From Helicobacter pylori (lineage in GTDB: Bacteria > Campylobacterota > Campylobacteria > Campylobacterales > Helicobacteraceae), in NCBI GenBank assembly GCA_008032955.1, contig CP032046.1, forward strand, positions 1,488,001-1,552,000: a DNA stretch of 64,000 nt. Reading direction: 5' to 3'. The position numbers were made by a program, and so were the translations under genes. This document shows positions 8,732 through 17,520 of the stretch, in pieces (position 1 is the first letter of the stretch; each line of letters begins with the position of its first letter). The notes beneath the pieces are model-generated. The model ran no database searches. It was given only the letters and a program-made list of their open reading frames with translations, and was not told where the DNA came from.

Positions 8732-10297
8732 TTACTCTTTTTTGTGTTTGAGCAGGTCTAAAGAAGGGCGATAAACAACGCTAGGGTTTTTAAAATCCAA
8801 AAACACCCCTAAAACGCTATGGAAAATCACGTTTTGATTAATGGGGGTTTGGGTTTGAATGATGGAATGCTTCTCTTTAAAAAGATCATTGGCATAAAGA
8901 ATAAAGGGGATCTCGTATTGCTCTTTAGGAGCGATGCTTTTAGGAATGCCATGCAAATAGAACGCTTCTTCGCCCAAACTTTCGCCATGATCGCTTAAAT
9001 AAATCATTAAGGCGGGTTGCTTGGCTTTTTCAAGCATGCTAATGATTTTATCTAGCAGATAGTCGTTGTAAAAAATGGTGTTATCATAGGCGTTAATCAG
9101 GCTTTCTTTGGAGCAAGAAGACAGATCAGCGCTTGAGCAATAGGGCTTAAACACCCTAAAATTTAAAGGCACTTTGTTGTCATAGTTGGGGCCATGCGAG
9201 CCGGCAAGGTGTAAGATGAGCAAGACATTTTCGTTAGAGCGTTCTTTTAAAAGGTTGGGTAAATTATAGAGTAAGGATTCATCATAAGGAGCGATCGCTT
9301 CGCAATTGGGGCATTTTTGAATCAATTCGTAGTTTTTACGATAGCTTGTAACCTTAACATTCTTTTCGCCATCGTTTGCGCTATACCAAAAGACTTTGAT
9401 ACCGGCTTTAGTCAAGTAAGTTGGCAAATTTTCATAAGCGTTATTTTTAAAAGAAGAATCTAAAATGCATTCCAAACTCGCTGTCGTGTAAGTGGCGCAA
9501 GAAGTGGCGTTGAAAAGAGTGAGTTCATTATCGGCTAAACGCTTGCTTAGTCTTGGGGTGGTGGGTTTTTCATAGCCATAAAGGGCGTAATTATGCTTCC
9601 TAGCGCTTTCGCCAATGACTAGCACCACAAACGAATTGGAATGATTGGGCGAAAAAAGAGGGAGCGGCTTGATAGTGGGGGCGAAAAATTTAAGAGCGCT
9701 CACTCTAAAAGCGTTCACGCTATAAGCGAAGGGCAAAATTAAGCCCCCTATGAATTTCGCATGCTTGTCAAACCACAGCCAATTTTTAGCGTTAGCTAAA
9801 GCGCTAGCGATAAAAATAAACACTAACGCTAAGATCGCTAAAAAGGGCGCTTTTTTAGAAGAATTTTTGATGGGGATTTTATAAATGATATAGCTGGGTA
9901 ATACCCCAAAAACAACGATAAAAAGGAATAATTTAACGCTCAAAAAGCCTAAAACTTCATGCGTGTTGGTGTTTAAGACATTACCCATCATGCTCTTATT
10001 TAAAAACACCTTATAGGTGCTAATGAAATAGAAAGCAACAGAATTGAGCCAACTAAAAACTATTGCGCTCCAACGCATCAAAGAAGCAGAGATCAAGCCT
10101 AACGCCAAAAAAAGAGCGCCATTAACGCAAAAAAGCACCACAACCATCATGGCGATAAAACTAACCTGGTTGCTTTCTTTATAAACATAAGCGAATAAGG
10201 GGAAATGGTATAAAACGCCAAAAATAAGGCTATAGAGCAAACCAGCTTGCAGACAACTTAGGGGCTTTAAAAACTTCAGATGGAATAATGATGTCAA
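8732..10297 (-). CDS. eptA: Phosphoethanolamine transferase for lipid A
   Basis: A 521-residue member of the EptA/YhjW/sulfatase-fold family. The first 190 residues hold about five membrane segments; the rest is a periplasmic catalytic domain. Visible motifs are VLVIGESARKHNYALYGY (metal-binding glutamate), the nucleophile threonine region CATYTTASLEC, AGSHGPNY and LSDHGESLGE (zinc ligands). In H. pylori this enzyme adds phosphoethanolamine to the 1-position that LpxE has just dephosphorylated, producing polymyxin resistance and weak TLR4 stimulation. The genes are adjacent and co-oriented with a 10-base gap, so they form an operon. Confidence 0.92.
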   Translation of the reverse strand: MTSLFHLKFLKPLSCLQAGLLYSLIFGVLYHFPLFAYVYKESNQVSFIAMMVVVLFCVNGALFLALGLISASLMRWSAIVFSWLNSVAFYFISTYKVFLNKSMMGNVLNTNTHEVLGFLSVKLFLFIVVFGVLPSYIIYKIPIKNSSKKAPFLAILALVFIFIASALANAKNWLWFDKHAKFIGGLILPFAYSVNAFRVSALKFFAPTIKPLPLFSPNHSNSFVVLVIGESARKHNYALYGYEKPTTPRLSKRLADNELTLFNATSCATYTTASLECILDSSFKNNAYENLPTYLTKAGIKVFWYSANDGEKNVKVTSYRKNYELIQKCPNCEAIAPYDESLLYNLPNLLKERSNENVLLILHLAGSHGPNYDNKVPLNFRVFKPYCSSADLSSCSKESLINAYDNTIFYNDYLLDKIISMLEKAKQPALMIYLSDHGESLGEEAFYLHGIPKSIAPKEQYEIPFILYANDLFKEKHSIIQTQTPINQNVIFHSVLGVFLDFKNPSVVYRPSLDLLKHKKE

Positions 10298-10576
10298 ACA
10301 CGCCCCTTAAAATCAATCAATCTTAGGATTATATCGTAGGTATGGGGATTTTATGGTTTATTTTAAAGTGGAAAGTGCGTTTTTTAGGGTGGTTGTATTT
10401 AAGGGCTTTAAAGCACGTTTGTTGCAGGATTTTATCGCACCTTATAGTTAGGATATGGGGCAAACAAGGAGCATGCCATGAAGCGTAAAAGTGGCAAACA
10501 CTCTTGGAAACTATTATACCTTGAAATTTCTTTTTCTTGGTTTAAGGCAGTGTTTTTGATGAAACGCTAATTTCTA

Positions 10577-10755
10577 AGAGCGTTCCCCTAAGCCTAAAAA
10601 GCTTAGGGGTTTCCTTATGTGAAGCGGGTTTGTCCTTGACTTTGGGGCGTTTTCATTGGGTTATAAAAATGATCGCTTGAATAACGCTAATTTTTATTTA
10701 GATTGTAAAAACGCCTTTGAGTGTTTTTTATGATTAACGCTTGAAGTCAAAAAAC
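10577..10755 (+). repeat. Diverged direct repeat flanking hopD, copy A
   Basis: The core 10629-10679 (TTGTCCTTGACTTTGGGGCG and onward to ATCGCTTG) matches 13383-13440 in the same orientation, with shared outer words TAAGAG, TTTGAG(C/T)GTTTTTTA and AACGCT in the same order. Identity is interrupted by small indels. The pair brackets the hopD gene. Confidence 0.6.
10585..10609. terminator. Strong hairpin, possible terminator remnant
   Basis: CCCCTAAGC (10585-10593) and GCTTAGGGG (10601-10609) form a perfect nine-bp stem with a seven-base loop. On the + strand it is followed by TTTCCTT, a weak U tract. No gene on the + strand ends here, so it may belong to a lost gene or act on readthrough. Confidence 0.4.
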
Positions 10756-10882
10756 TTTATTTGGTGGAAAAAATTAAAAGAGTTTAGAAAAATAAAAGCT
10801 TTATGGAAAGATTAAAAAGCGAGTGAGAAGTCAGCGAAAAAAGATTAAACCCCCCAAAAAAGAGAATTTAAAGAGAGGGTTC

Positions 10883-10910
10883 AAAAAAGAAATCCCTTAA
10901 AAAGGGGTTT
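10883..10910 (-). terminator. Probable rho-independent terminator of hopD
   Basis: Seven bases past the hopD stop, the minus strand reads AAACCCCTT, a short T loop, AAGGGATTT and then CTTTTTT. The arms pair over nine positions with one mismatch and are followed by a T tract. Confidence 0.55.
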
Positions 10911-10916
10911 AAGCTT

Positions 10917-12989
10917 TTAGTAAGCAAACACATAGTTGAGATACACGCTATAAAGCCTTCTGTATTGCAAGGTAGTGCCTAGCAAAGAATAGTAATTCGT
11001 GTTGATCGTGGGGATCTTCACGCCTAACTCCATGCCATGTTGCGCGCTATGTTCAGCGCCTCTTCTCTTATTTCTGGCGAGATTGGTCCTTAAGCCCAGA
11101 TTGAATAAGAATTGGAAGTTAGAGGTGTTGATTTTAGCTTTGTAGTAATTATTCACATTCGCCAAATTCACATACTGAGAATTAAGCCATGAAGTCCCGG
11201 CTAGTTGGATACCGCCAAACGCACCAAAAGAAATCTTATTGTGTTTAGTGGCTTTATCGTTGATGAAATTCACTAGCAAATCGCTCCCCACGCCATAAGT
11301 CCAAACATCAGAATCGGAGTTGAAAAATTGGGATTTATTATAGGTGTGGTTGTAATCCACAAAGCCGTAGTATCTCGCACCCCATCGTTTGTTTTTCCCA
11401 AAGAATTGCTTATAGCCCACTTGAAAGCCGATCCCATTCATCGCGCCGTTATTGGTGGTAGAAGCGGCGATTAGCCCGGCGCGTCTGAAAGGGTTACTGC
11501 CGAGTTCTTGACTCCTGGATTGCACTTGAGAATGGATGTTGGAGTCAATATAGTAGTTGTCCTGTATGCCTTGCGGGCTATTAGGGTTAGTCTTTTTGCT
11601 CACCACATTTTGTAAAGATTGCGCATCAGGCAAGCTAGAGAGCACCGCTGTGATGCTGTCATAGTGTTCGCCTAGCTTTTTGTATTGGCCGCTGAAATTC
11701 GCTAAAGTATAGGCGAGGTTTTTCGCGTTATGGATTCGCTCGGCTTGGTCGCCAAAATGAGCGATGCTGTCTTTTAGATTCGTTACGGTCTCTCCCACAT
11801 ACGCGCAACCGGCTCCCCAAGTGTTACCGGTCACTGTGCCGGATGGCGTGCCACGGAGATTGCCGTCGCTACCCTTTTCATGGCATACTCCTAAAGAGTC
11901 TTTTACGAACTCTGTAGGGATTCTTTCAAAGTCTTTCACCACTACTTGGGCGCGGTTTAAAATCTCCGCTTGTGCTTTGGCGTTAGCGAACATGCTTTGG
12001 GCGAAGTTGGCGTCTTTATAGGGGTTGAATGTCTTCCCGGTGTCTAGGTTGTGCTGGTTTTGCGCGTTTGCAGCAACGATTTTGGATTGCTCTACAGCTA
12101 TTGCAGCGTTTTTGATCATGTCTTGAATCGCGCTGATTTCATTTTTAAAAATCCCGCACGCGCTCCCATCGCCTTTCAAATATATTCCTTCCCATAAACT
12201 ACCACTACTCGCACCACCTGCACCACCATTATTGATCCATGGGCATGCGCTATTAAGGGTAGTTATAATGGTGCTAGCCTGTTCTAAAAGAACTTGAGCG
12301 TTATTTTTTGTAACAATTTCTTCTCCATTATTACTACTCGTGTTTCCATTACTTTTATTGATTGTAAATTTGAGTTCTGTGTTGGTGTCGCTTAAAGCAG
12401 GAATATCTTTTCCGCTGCTTCCAAAAGCCTTTTGGATGATTTGATAAGCTTTATTGATTTTCGCGTAATTTTCAGTGGATAAAATGCTGTATGGTCCTGG
12501 TTCATAATTAGTAGTGCCACAAGTAATGGTAGTCCCTCCCCATTGATTTGTTGGTGTGTTTTCAAAGGTTTGAACGCCCCCATTTTTATCTTTGTCAGAG
12601 CCAGGGCCACAAGGGCTGATCGCATAGCTCATGACTTGCCACAAGCCCGCTGCCGCATTTAGCGCTAAAAGCACCGCTTGATACGCCGGGGAATTCTTTT
12701 TATCATTGATTAAATTCTTCGCGCTCGCGTTCAAATTGCCCCTTGCGTTGTTGATAGCGTTGGGGTCGGCGGACTGCCTGATGAGAGTGTTTAGGGTGCT
12801 GTAACTCGTTAAAAGATTGTTCAATCTTTCATAGCTGTCTGAGAGATCTTGAATGCCTTTGGTGTTTTTCACCATTTGAGCGGATTCACCGATTTGATAG
12901 CCCGCGCTCACAAAAAAGCCGTTGTCTTCAGCGCTTAAAGCGGAAACTAAAAGCGATCCTAAAGTTAATGACAGAAATCTTTTCTTCAT
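10917..12989 (-). CDS. hopD: Hop-family outer-membrane protein (HopD type)
   Basis: A 690-residue Hop/Omp protein. It has a cleavable signal peptide (MKKRFLSLTLGSLLVSALSA, then EDNGFFVSAGYQIG, the conserved mature N terminus of Hop proteins) and a C-terminal beta-barrel of about 200 residues ending in the alternating aromatic motif YLNYVFAY. The central part is a helical, cysteine-paired adhesin-type domain (CGPG, ITCGTT, ACPWINN, GVCHEKG, GAGCAYVG). Hop proteins are porins or adhesins; the ligand of HopD is not known to me. A good AAGGAG site precedes the ATG. The gene has a T14 tract about 150 bases upstream near its promoter, and lies between two diverged direct repeats, both signs of recombination or expression tuning. 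Confidence 0.88.
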   Translation of the reverse strand: MKKRFLSLTLGSLLVSALSAEDNGFFVSAGYQIGESAQMVKNTKGIQDLSDSYERLNNLLTSYSTLNTLIRQSADPNAINNARGNLNASAKNLINDKKNSPAYQAVLLALNAAAGLWQVMSYAISPCGPGSDKDKNGGVQTFENTPTNQWGGTTITCGTTNYEPGPYSILSTENYAKINKAYQIIQKAFGSSGKDIPALSDTNTELKFTINKSNGNTSSNNGEEIVTKNNAQVLLEQASTIITTLNSACPWINNGGAGGASSGSLWEGIYLKGDGSACGIFKNEISAIQDMIKNAAIAVEQSKIVAANAQNQHNLDTGKTFNPYKDANFAQSMFANAKAQAEILNRAQVVVKDFERIPTEFVKDSLGVCHEKGSDGNLRGTPSGTVTGNTWGAGCAYVGETVTNLKDSIAHFGDQAERIHNAKNLAYTLANFSGQYKKLGEHYDSITAVLSSLPDAQSLQNVVSKKTNPNSPQGIQDNYYIDSNIHSQVQSRSQELGSNPFRRAGLIAASTTNNGAMNGIGFQVGYKQFFGKNKRWGARYYGFVDYNHTYNKSQFFNSDSDVWTYGVGSDLLVNFINDKATKHNKISFGAFGGIQLAGTSWLNSQYVNLANVNNYYKAKINTSNFQFLFNLGLRTNLARNKRRGAEHSAQHGMELGVKIPTINTNYYSLLGTTLQYRRLYSVYLNYVFAY

Positions 12990-13084
12990 GTTTTTCTCCT
13001 TTTCTTTATTAAAATAAGATTGAAATTGTTAGTAAATCTTGCGGAAGTGTGTCTTTAAGTAAGACCATACCGCAAGCTTTCGTT

Positions 13085-13093
13085 AATATAGCA
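13085..13093 (-). promoter_or_regulatory. Extended -10 promoter of hopD (TGCTATATT)
   Basis: On the minus strand TGCTATATT lies 95-104 bases upstream of the hopD ATG. The extended TGn plus TATATT is a good sigma-80 match. Transcription would start near 13078, placing the T14 tract roughly 60-75 bases upstream of the start point. Confidence 0.55.
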
Positions 13094-13138
13094 TAAATTA
13101 ATGGGATTTTGATATTAATTAGGCGTTTTTGCCCTTTC

Positions 13139-13152
13139 AAAAAAAAAAAAAA
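13139..13152. repeat. A14/T14 homopolymer upstream of hopD
   Basis: Fourteen consecutive A on the + strand (T on the hopD strand) about 45 bases upstream of the hopD -10. The adhesin gene sabA in this species has a promoter-proximal T tract whose length sets transcription level, so this tract is a candidate expression-tuning repeat. Confidence 0.8.
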
Positions 13153-13526
13153 GGTTTTGTGGTGTTTCTAAACAAATATTAAACCAATAAAGGTCATTTT
13201 AAAAGAAATGAGATTGTTTAATAGGGGGTAGCTATATAAAAGGGGGTTTTTAACTTTGGTTGTTTTGGGTTTGTTGCAAGAATGATTTCTCAAATTGTAA
13301 AAAGGATTTCCTTAAATTTTCTTAAGAGGAGCGTTTTGCAATCATTTTCCCCAAAAACTCAAGGGTTTGCTTGTAAAAGTGGGGTTGTCCTTGAGTTTTG
13401 GGGCGTTTGCATGCGGTTATTAAAAATTATCGCTCGCTTCGTGCGAGATCCTTACTCTTTAAAAAGACTTTGAGCGTTTTTTAAAACTATCATCAACGCT
13501 CTGTTAGGGCAAAATTAGGACAAAGC
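13153..13526. other. Non-coding stretch between the hopD promoter and gltA
   Basis: No supported gene. A 63-codon + strand frame at 13282-13473 is contained in the diverged repeat and shows no recognisable protein or clear ribosome binding site, so I treat it as fortuitous. The region mainly holds copy B of the hopD-flanking repeat. Confidence 0.55.
13322..13495 (+). repeat. Diverged direct repeat flanking hopD, copy B
   Basis: Matches copy A at 10577-10755 in order and orientation, best over 13383-13440. It carries an extra short inverted repeat (CTCGC/GCGAG at about 13432-13446) that copy A lacks. Confidence 0.6.
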
Positions 13527-14807
13527 CTAATCCCCTACATAGACTTGTCTTGGGCGCGTGATCCTAGCTTGCGGGCTTTTGACATGCTCTAATAATTGAG
13601 CGCACCAGCCCACGGTTCTGCCAATGACAAACACCGGCGTGAAAAAACGCACCGGGATTTTTAAAGCCCTTAAAATCGTGCCGGAGTAAAAATCCACATT
13701 AGGGTAGAGATTCCTTTCAATGAAATACTCATCTTTTAGGGCGATTTCTTCTACTTTTGCGGCGATTTCGCTCAACCTCTCGTCCATTTTAACGCCTTTT
13801 TGGTGCAGTTCGTCTTTTAAGCCTTTTAAGATTTTGGCACGTGGATCGTAGCTTTTATACACCCTATGCCCAAAGCCCATGAGTTTGAAATTGTCGTTTT
13901 TGTCTTTCACTCGCGCGATGTATTTATCCACATTTTTCACATCGCCGATTTCTTCTAATTGTAAAAGCACTTTTTCATTCGCCCCGCCATGCAAATGCCC
14001 CCATAAAGCGCTAATGCCAGCACTTATAGCTGCATAAGGATGCACGCCGGTGCTAGCGACATTCCTTACCGTGGTAGAAGAGGCGTTTTGCCCATGATCA
14101 GCGTGCAAAGTTAGGATTTTATCAAAGGCTTCCACTTCTAGGGGCGTGATTTCTACTTCGCCTTGAGTGGTGTGTTTCAAGCGGCTATAAGGATACCCTC
14201 TCAGCATGAAAAGGATATTTTCCACATAAGAGCGCGCGATGTCCGGATAAATAATGGGTGCTCCCACTTCATTACGATAGCAAATGGCCGCAAGCGTGGG
14301 GATTTTAGCGACAATCCTTCTGGCCATCGTTTGGTAATCTTCTTCAGTGTGCATGTTTTGGTGCGTGGAATAAAGGGTGGATAAAATAGACACGCCGCTA
14401 GAGAGTTTCGCCATAGGGTGGGCGTTACTAGGGAAAGCTGAAAACATGTTCAATAAGCTCTCATGCACAAAGCTTCTGTGGCGTAATTCCAATTCAAATT
14501 CCAAGCTTTCATCTTGATTTTTGGGTAATTCCCCTGTGAGCAATAGCCTGCACACATCTACATATTTGTATTTGGCGACTAAATCTTCTATTCTGTGCCC
14601 TCTGTAATACAATTCGCCTTTTTTGCCATTGATATAGCTGATTTTAGATTGGCACCCGGCGGTAGAAGAATACCCTGGATCGTAAGAAAAAAACCCAGTC
14701 GTTTCAAAAAGTTTGGAAAAATCCACCGCTTTAGGTCCACGAGTGCATTCAATCGTTTCAAATTCATAGCGTTCATTATTTTCATTATTGATTAAAGTAA
14801 CAGACAT
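13527..14807 (-). CDS. gltA: Citrate synthase (type II)
   Basis: A 426-residue citrate synthase condensing oxaloacetate and acetyl-CoA, the entry step of the H. pylori partial citric-acid cycle. The catalytic histidines and aspartate lie in recognisable contexts: [34 protein letters not shown] and [14 protein letters not shown], with the final Asp in the PNVDFYSG region. The N-terminal beta-rich extension marks the hexameric bacterial type II form. It is divergent from icd, with a 204-base shared promoter region, so citrate synthase and isocitrate dehydrogenase could be controlled together. Confidence 0.96.
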   Translation of the reverse strand: MSVTLINNENNERYEFETIECTRGPKAVDFSKLFETTGFFSYDPGYSSTAGCQSKISYINGKKGELYYRGHRIEDLVAKYKYVDVCRLLLTGELPKNQDESLEFELELRHRSFVHESLLNMFSAFPSNAHPMAKLSSGVSILSTLYSTHQNMHTEEDYQTMARRIVAKIPTLAAICYRNEVGAPIIYPDIARSYVENILFMLRGYPYSRLKHTTQGEVEITPLEVEAFDKILTLHADHGQNASSTTVRNVASTGVHPYAAISAGISALWGHLHGGANEKVLLQLEEIGDVKNVDKYIARVKDKNDNFKLMGFGHRVYKSYDPRAKILKGLKDELHQKGVKMDERLSEIAAKVEEIALKDEYFIERNLYPNVDFYSGTILRALKIPVRFFTPVFVIGRTVGWCAQLLEHVKSPQARITRPRQVYVGD

Positions 14808-14986
14808 TGTGATTCCCTTAAGTTTTGATAATATTCAACTCCTAATTATAAGCCAAAAAATTAAATGATTTCTTTTAAAAACATTCCGTTTTTTCAAGTT
14901 ATTTCCAACCGCTACTTTTAAACACGCATTCAAAAAAAAAAAGATTTTTAGGGGTTATATAGTATTTTTGCGCTAGTATAGTTACT

Positions 14987-14992
14987 CAAACT
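14987..14992 (+). promoter_or_regulatory. -10 element (TATAGT) for icd
   Basis: TATAGT lies 20 bases upstream of the icd ATG, with AAGGAT as ribosome binding site at 15001-15006. A promoter this close leaves a short leader. Confidence 0.45.
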
Positions 14993-15011
14993 TTAGAAAT
15001 AAGGATAAACA

Positions 15012-16289
15012 ATGGCTTACAACCCTAAAATTTTACAAAAGCCTAAAGAGGGCGAAGAAATTACGATTAAAGACAACAAATTGCATGTGCCAAACCACCC
15101 CATTATCCCTTTCATTGAGGGCGATGGCATTGGATCAGACATTACCCCAGCGATGATTAAAGTCGTGGATAGTGCGGTTCAAAAAGCGTATAAAGGCGAG
15201 AAAAAAATCGCATGGTATGAAGTGTTTGTGGGCGAAAAATGCTATCAACAATTTAAAGATCATAAGGAATTAAGCCCTGAAGAGCAATGGCTCTTGCCGG
15301 ACACTATTGAAGCGATCAACCATTATAAAGTCTCTATTAAAGGGCCTTTGACCACGCCTATTGGTGAAGGGTTTAGATCTTTGAATGTGGCGTTACGCCA
15401 AAAAATGGACTTGTATGTGTGCTTGAGACCGGTAAGGTGGTATGGGAGTCCTAGCCCGGTGAAAGAACCACAAAAAGTGGATATGGTGATTTTTAGAGAA
15501 AATTCTGAAGACATTTATGCGGGTATTGAATGGCAAGAAGGCAGTGCGGAAGCGAAAAAACTCATCCATTTTTTACAAAATGAACTAAAGGTTAAAAAAA
15601 TCCGCTTCCCTGAAAGCAGCGGCATAGGGGTAAAACCCATTAGTAAGGAAGGCACAGAGAGGCTGGTTAGGAAAGCGATTGAATACGCTATTGATAACGA
15701 CAAGCCAAGCGTAACTTTTGTGCATAAAGGCAATATCATGAAATACACCGAAGGGGCGTTCATGAAATGGGGCTATGCGCTCGCTCAAAAAGAATTTAAC
15801 GCTCAAGTCATTGATAAAGGCCCATGGTGTTCTTTGAAAAACCCTAAAACCGGTAAAGAAATCATCATTAAAGACATGATCGCTGACGCGTTTTTGCAAC
15901 AAATTCTCTTGCGCCCTAGCGAATACAGCGTCATTGCGACCATGAATTTGAATGGGGATTATATCTCTGATGCGTTAGCGGCGATGGTGGGGGGTATTGG
16001 TATCGCTCCTGGGGCTAACCTCAATGACACGGTGGGCATGTTTGAAGCTACCCATGGCACCGCTCCTAAATACGCTGGGCTGGATAAAGTCAATCCGGGG
16101 TCTATTATTTTGAGTGCGGAAATGATGTTAAGGCATATGGGCTGGGTGGAAGCGGCTGATTTGATCGTCTCTGCGATGGAAAAAGCGATTAAAAGCAAGA
16201 AAGTAACTTACGATTTCGCTCGTTTAATGGATGGGGCTAAAGAAGTGAAATGCTCTGAATTCGCTAGCGTGATGATTGAAAACATGTGA
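15012..16289 (+). CDS. icd: Isocitrate dehydrogenase (NADP-dependent)
   Basis: A 425-residue enzyme oxidising isocitrate to 2-oxoglutarate. The family signature [20 protein letters not shown] lies near residues 313-332, and the substrate-binding serine/arginine loop is in [13 protein letters not shown]. Length and the residues after the signature fit the NADP-specific bacterial type. It is transcribed away from gltA. The short 61-base gap downstream leads to a DUF1523 gene that may be read through. Confidence 0.96.
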   Translation: MAYNPKILQKPKEGEEITIKDNKLHVPNHPIIPFIEGDGIGSDITPAMIKVVDSAVQKAYKGEKKIAWYEVFVGEKCYQQFKDHKELSPEEQWLLPDTIEAINHYKVSIKGPLTTPIGEGFRSLNVALRQKMDLYVCLRPVRWYGSPSPVKEPQKVDMVIFRENSEDIYAGIEWQEGSAEAKKLIHFLQNELKVKKIRFPESSGIGVKPISKEGTERLVRKAIEYAIDNDKPSVTFVHKGNIMKYTEGAFMKWGYALAQKEFNAQVIDKGPWCSLKNPKTGKEIIIKDMIADAFLQQILLRPSEYSVIATMNLNGDYISDALAAMVGGIGIAPGANLNDTVGMFEATHGTAPKYAGLDKVNPGSIILSAEMMLRHMGWVEAADLIVSAMEKAIKSKKVTYDFARLMDGAKEVKCSEFASVMIENM

Positions 16290-16350
16290 AAGAGCGTTTT
16301 TTAGGATCTGGTGTTTGAATGCGAAAAAAAGGCTAATACTATCATAAGGA

Positions 16351-16884
16351 ATGAAGTTGATAAAATTTGTGCGTAATGTGGTTTTGTTCATTTTAACGGC
16401 GATCTTTTTAGTGCTCATGCTTTTGGTGAGCTATTGCATGCCCCATTATAGCGCGGCTGTCATTAGTGGGGTGGAAGTCAAAAGAATGAATGAAAATGAA
16501 AACGCGCCCAATAATAAGGAAGTAAAAACCCTTGCTAGAGATGTCTATTTTGTGCAAACTTACGACCCTGAAGATAAAAAAAGCGTAACCGTTTATCGTA
16601 ACGAAGACACACGCTTTAGCTTCCCTTTTTATTTTAAGTTTAATTCGGCTGATATTTCAGCCCTCGCTCAAAGTTTAGTCAATCAGCAAGTGGAAGTGAA
16701 ATACTATGGCTGGCGGATCAATTTGTTTAACATGTTCCCTAATGTGATTTTTTTAAAGCCCTTAAAAGAGAGCACTGACATTTCAAAGCCCATTTTTAGC
16801 TGGATTTTATACGCTTTGCTGTTAGGGGGCTTTTTTATCAGTGTGCGTTCTGTTTGCACTTTATTTAAGGGCAAAGCTCATTAA
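16351..16884 (+). CDS. DUF1523 family membrane protein
   Basis: A 177-residue protein with an N-terminal membrane anchor (about residues 8-30), a soluble middle, and a second hydrophobic segment near the C terminus (about 148-167) followed by a basic tail. The middle part (DVYFVQTYDPEDKKSVTVYRNEDTR and WRINLFNMFPN) is typical of DUF1523, a family of unknown role that binds near the envelope. By position it is HP0028. Its last 24 bases overlap the 3' end of bioD, which runs the other way, so transcripts of the two would be complementary at their ends. Confidence 0.82.
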   Translation: MKLIKFVRNVVLFILTAIFLVLMLLVSYCMPHYSAAVISGVEVKRMNENENAPNNKEVKTLARDVYFVQTYDPEDKKSVTVYRNEDTRFSFPFYFKFNSADISALAQSLVNQQVEVKYYGWRINLFNMFPNVIFLKPLKESTDISKPIFSWILYALLLGGFFISVRSVCTLFKGKAH

Positions 16885-17517
16885 TTCTTTTAGGCTTTGT
16901 TGGAAAATCACAATGGGGTTATTGGAGCGTTTATTAAAAAGCTCAATATAGGGCAAACTGATGCTGTAAAAAGCGGTGTTGTTTTCTCTCAAATTGATAG
17001 CGATTTTATAGTCTAGTTGGTGGGATTTCAATAAAAAGTCATTCAACAAACAATCATTGATTAAGCCCAAATTGTCATGGCTAATCAAAAGCATTTTGGC
17101 TTTTAATTTTAGGGCCAAATCCAGCATGTTTTCTTTTAAATTGATAGGCACGCATAACCCTCCAGCCCCTTCAACGATGACTAAATCGTAAGTTTTGGTG
17201 AAATTGTGAAGGCGTTGGGTTAAATGATTGGTGTCAATGGGGGCGTTTGGATCTTCTTCTTGTTGGGCGATGAGGGGGGCTGAAGCTTTATGATAACGAT
17301 AGAATGAAATGTCTTTTAAGGTTAAAGAGCGATCCAAAAGGCGGTTATCTTGCAAGAACAGATGCGCGTCGCTAGAGTGGTTAATGGCGTCATTAACGCC
17401 CGTTTCAATGGGCTTTAATAAAATCGTTTTAACGCCACAAGCGTTGCAATATTTTGCTAAGAGCCTAGCGCATGTGGTTTTTCCGGCATTGGTGTTAGTC
17501 GCGCTGATAAAGAGCAT
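16861..17517 (-). CDS. bioD: Dethiobiotin synthetase
   Basis: A 218-residue P-loop enzyme closing the ureido ring of dethiobiotin from diaminopelargonic acid, CO2 and ATP. The modified P-loop TNTNAGKTTCARLLAK is at residues 7-22, and VIVEGAGGLCVPI carries the conserved glutamate and glycines near residue 115. H. pylori bio genes are scattered and this one stands alone. It begins three bases after the end of the large unrecognised gene at 17521-19221, so it is probably transcribed with it, an odd pairing. Confidence 0.92.
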   Translation of the reverse strand: MLFISATNTNAGKTTCARLLAKYCNACGVKTILLKPIETGVNDAINHSSDAHLFLQDNRLLDRSLTLKDISFYRYHKASAPLIAQQEEDPNAPIDTNHLTQRLHNFTKTYDLVIVEGAGGLCVPINLKENMLDLALKLKAKMLLISHDNLGLINDCLLNDFLLKSHQLDYKIAINLRENNTAFYSISLPYIELFNKRSNNPIVIFQQSLKELMSFALK

Positions 17518-17520
17518 GGT

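Larger units (their letters stand above)
10298..10916. other. 619-bp gap between eptA and hopD with hairpin, terminator and one copy of a diverged repeat
   Basis: No coding region is convincing here. The gap contains a perfect nine-bp inverted repeat (10585-10609), a diverged copy of a sequence found again on the other side of hopD (10577-10755), and the probable hopD terminator (10883-10910). The reference strain has only tiny predicted genes (HP0023/HP0024) here, which I do not support from this sequence. Confidence 0.6.

Noticed and set aside
8732..10297. Sulfatase as an alternative call for eptA
   Set aside because: Membrane-spanning N-terminal third, the TTASLEC nucleophile region and operon with lpxE fit a phosphoethanolamine transferase; the sulfatase C/S-x-P-x-R motif is absent.
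13282..13473. 63-codon plus-strand frame upstream of gltA
   Set aside because: Falls in the diverged hopD-flanking repeat and lacks any recognisable protein feature; I list the repeat instead.
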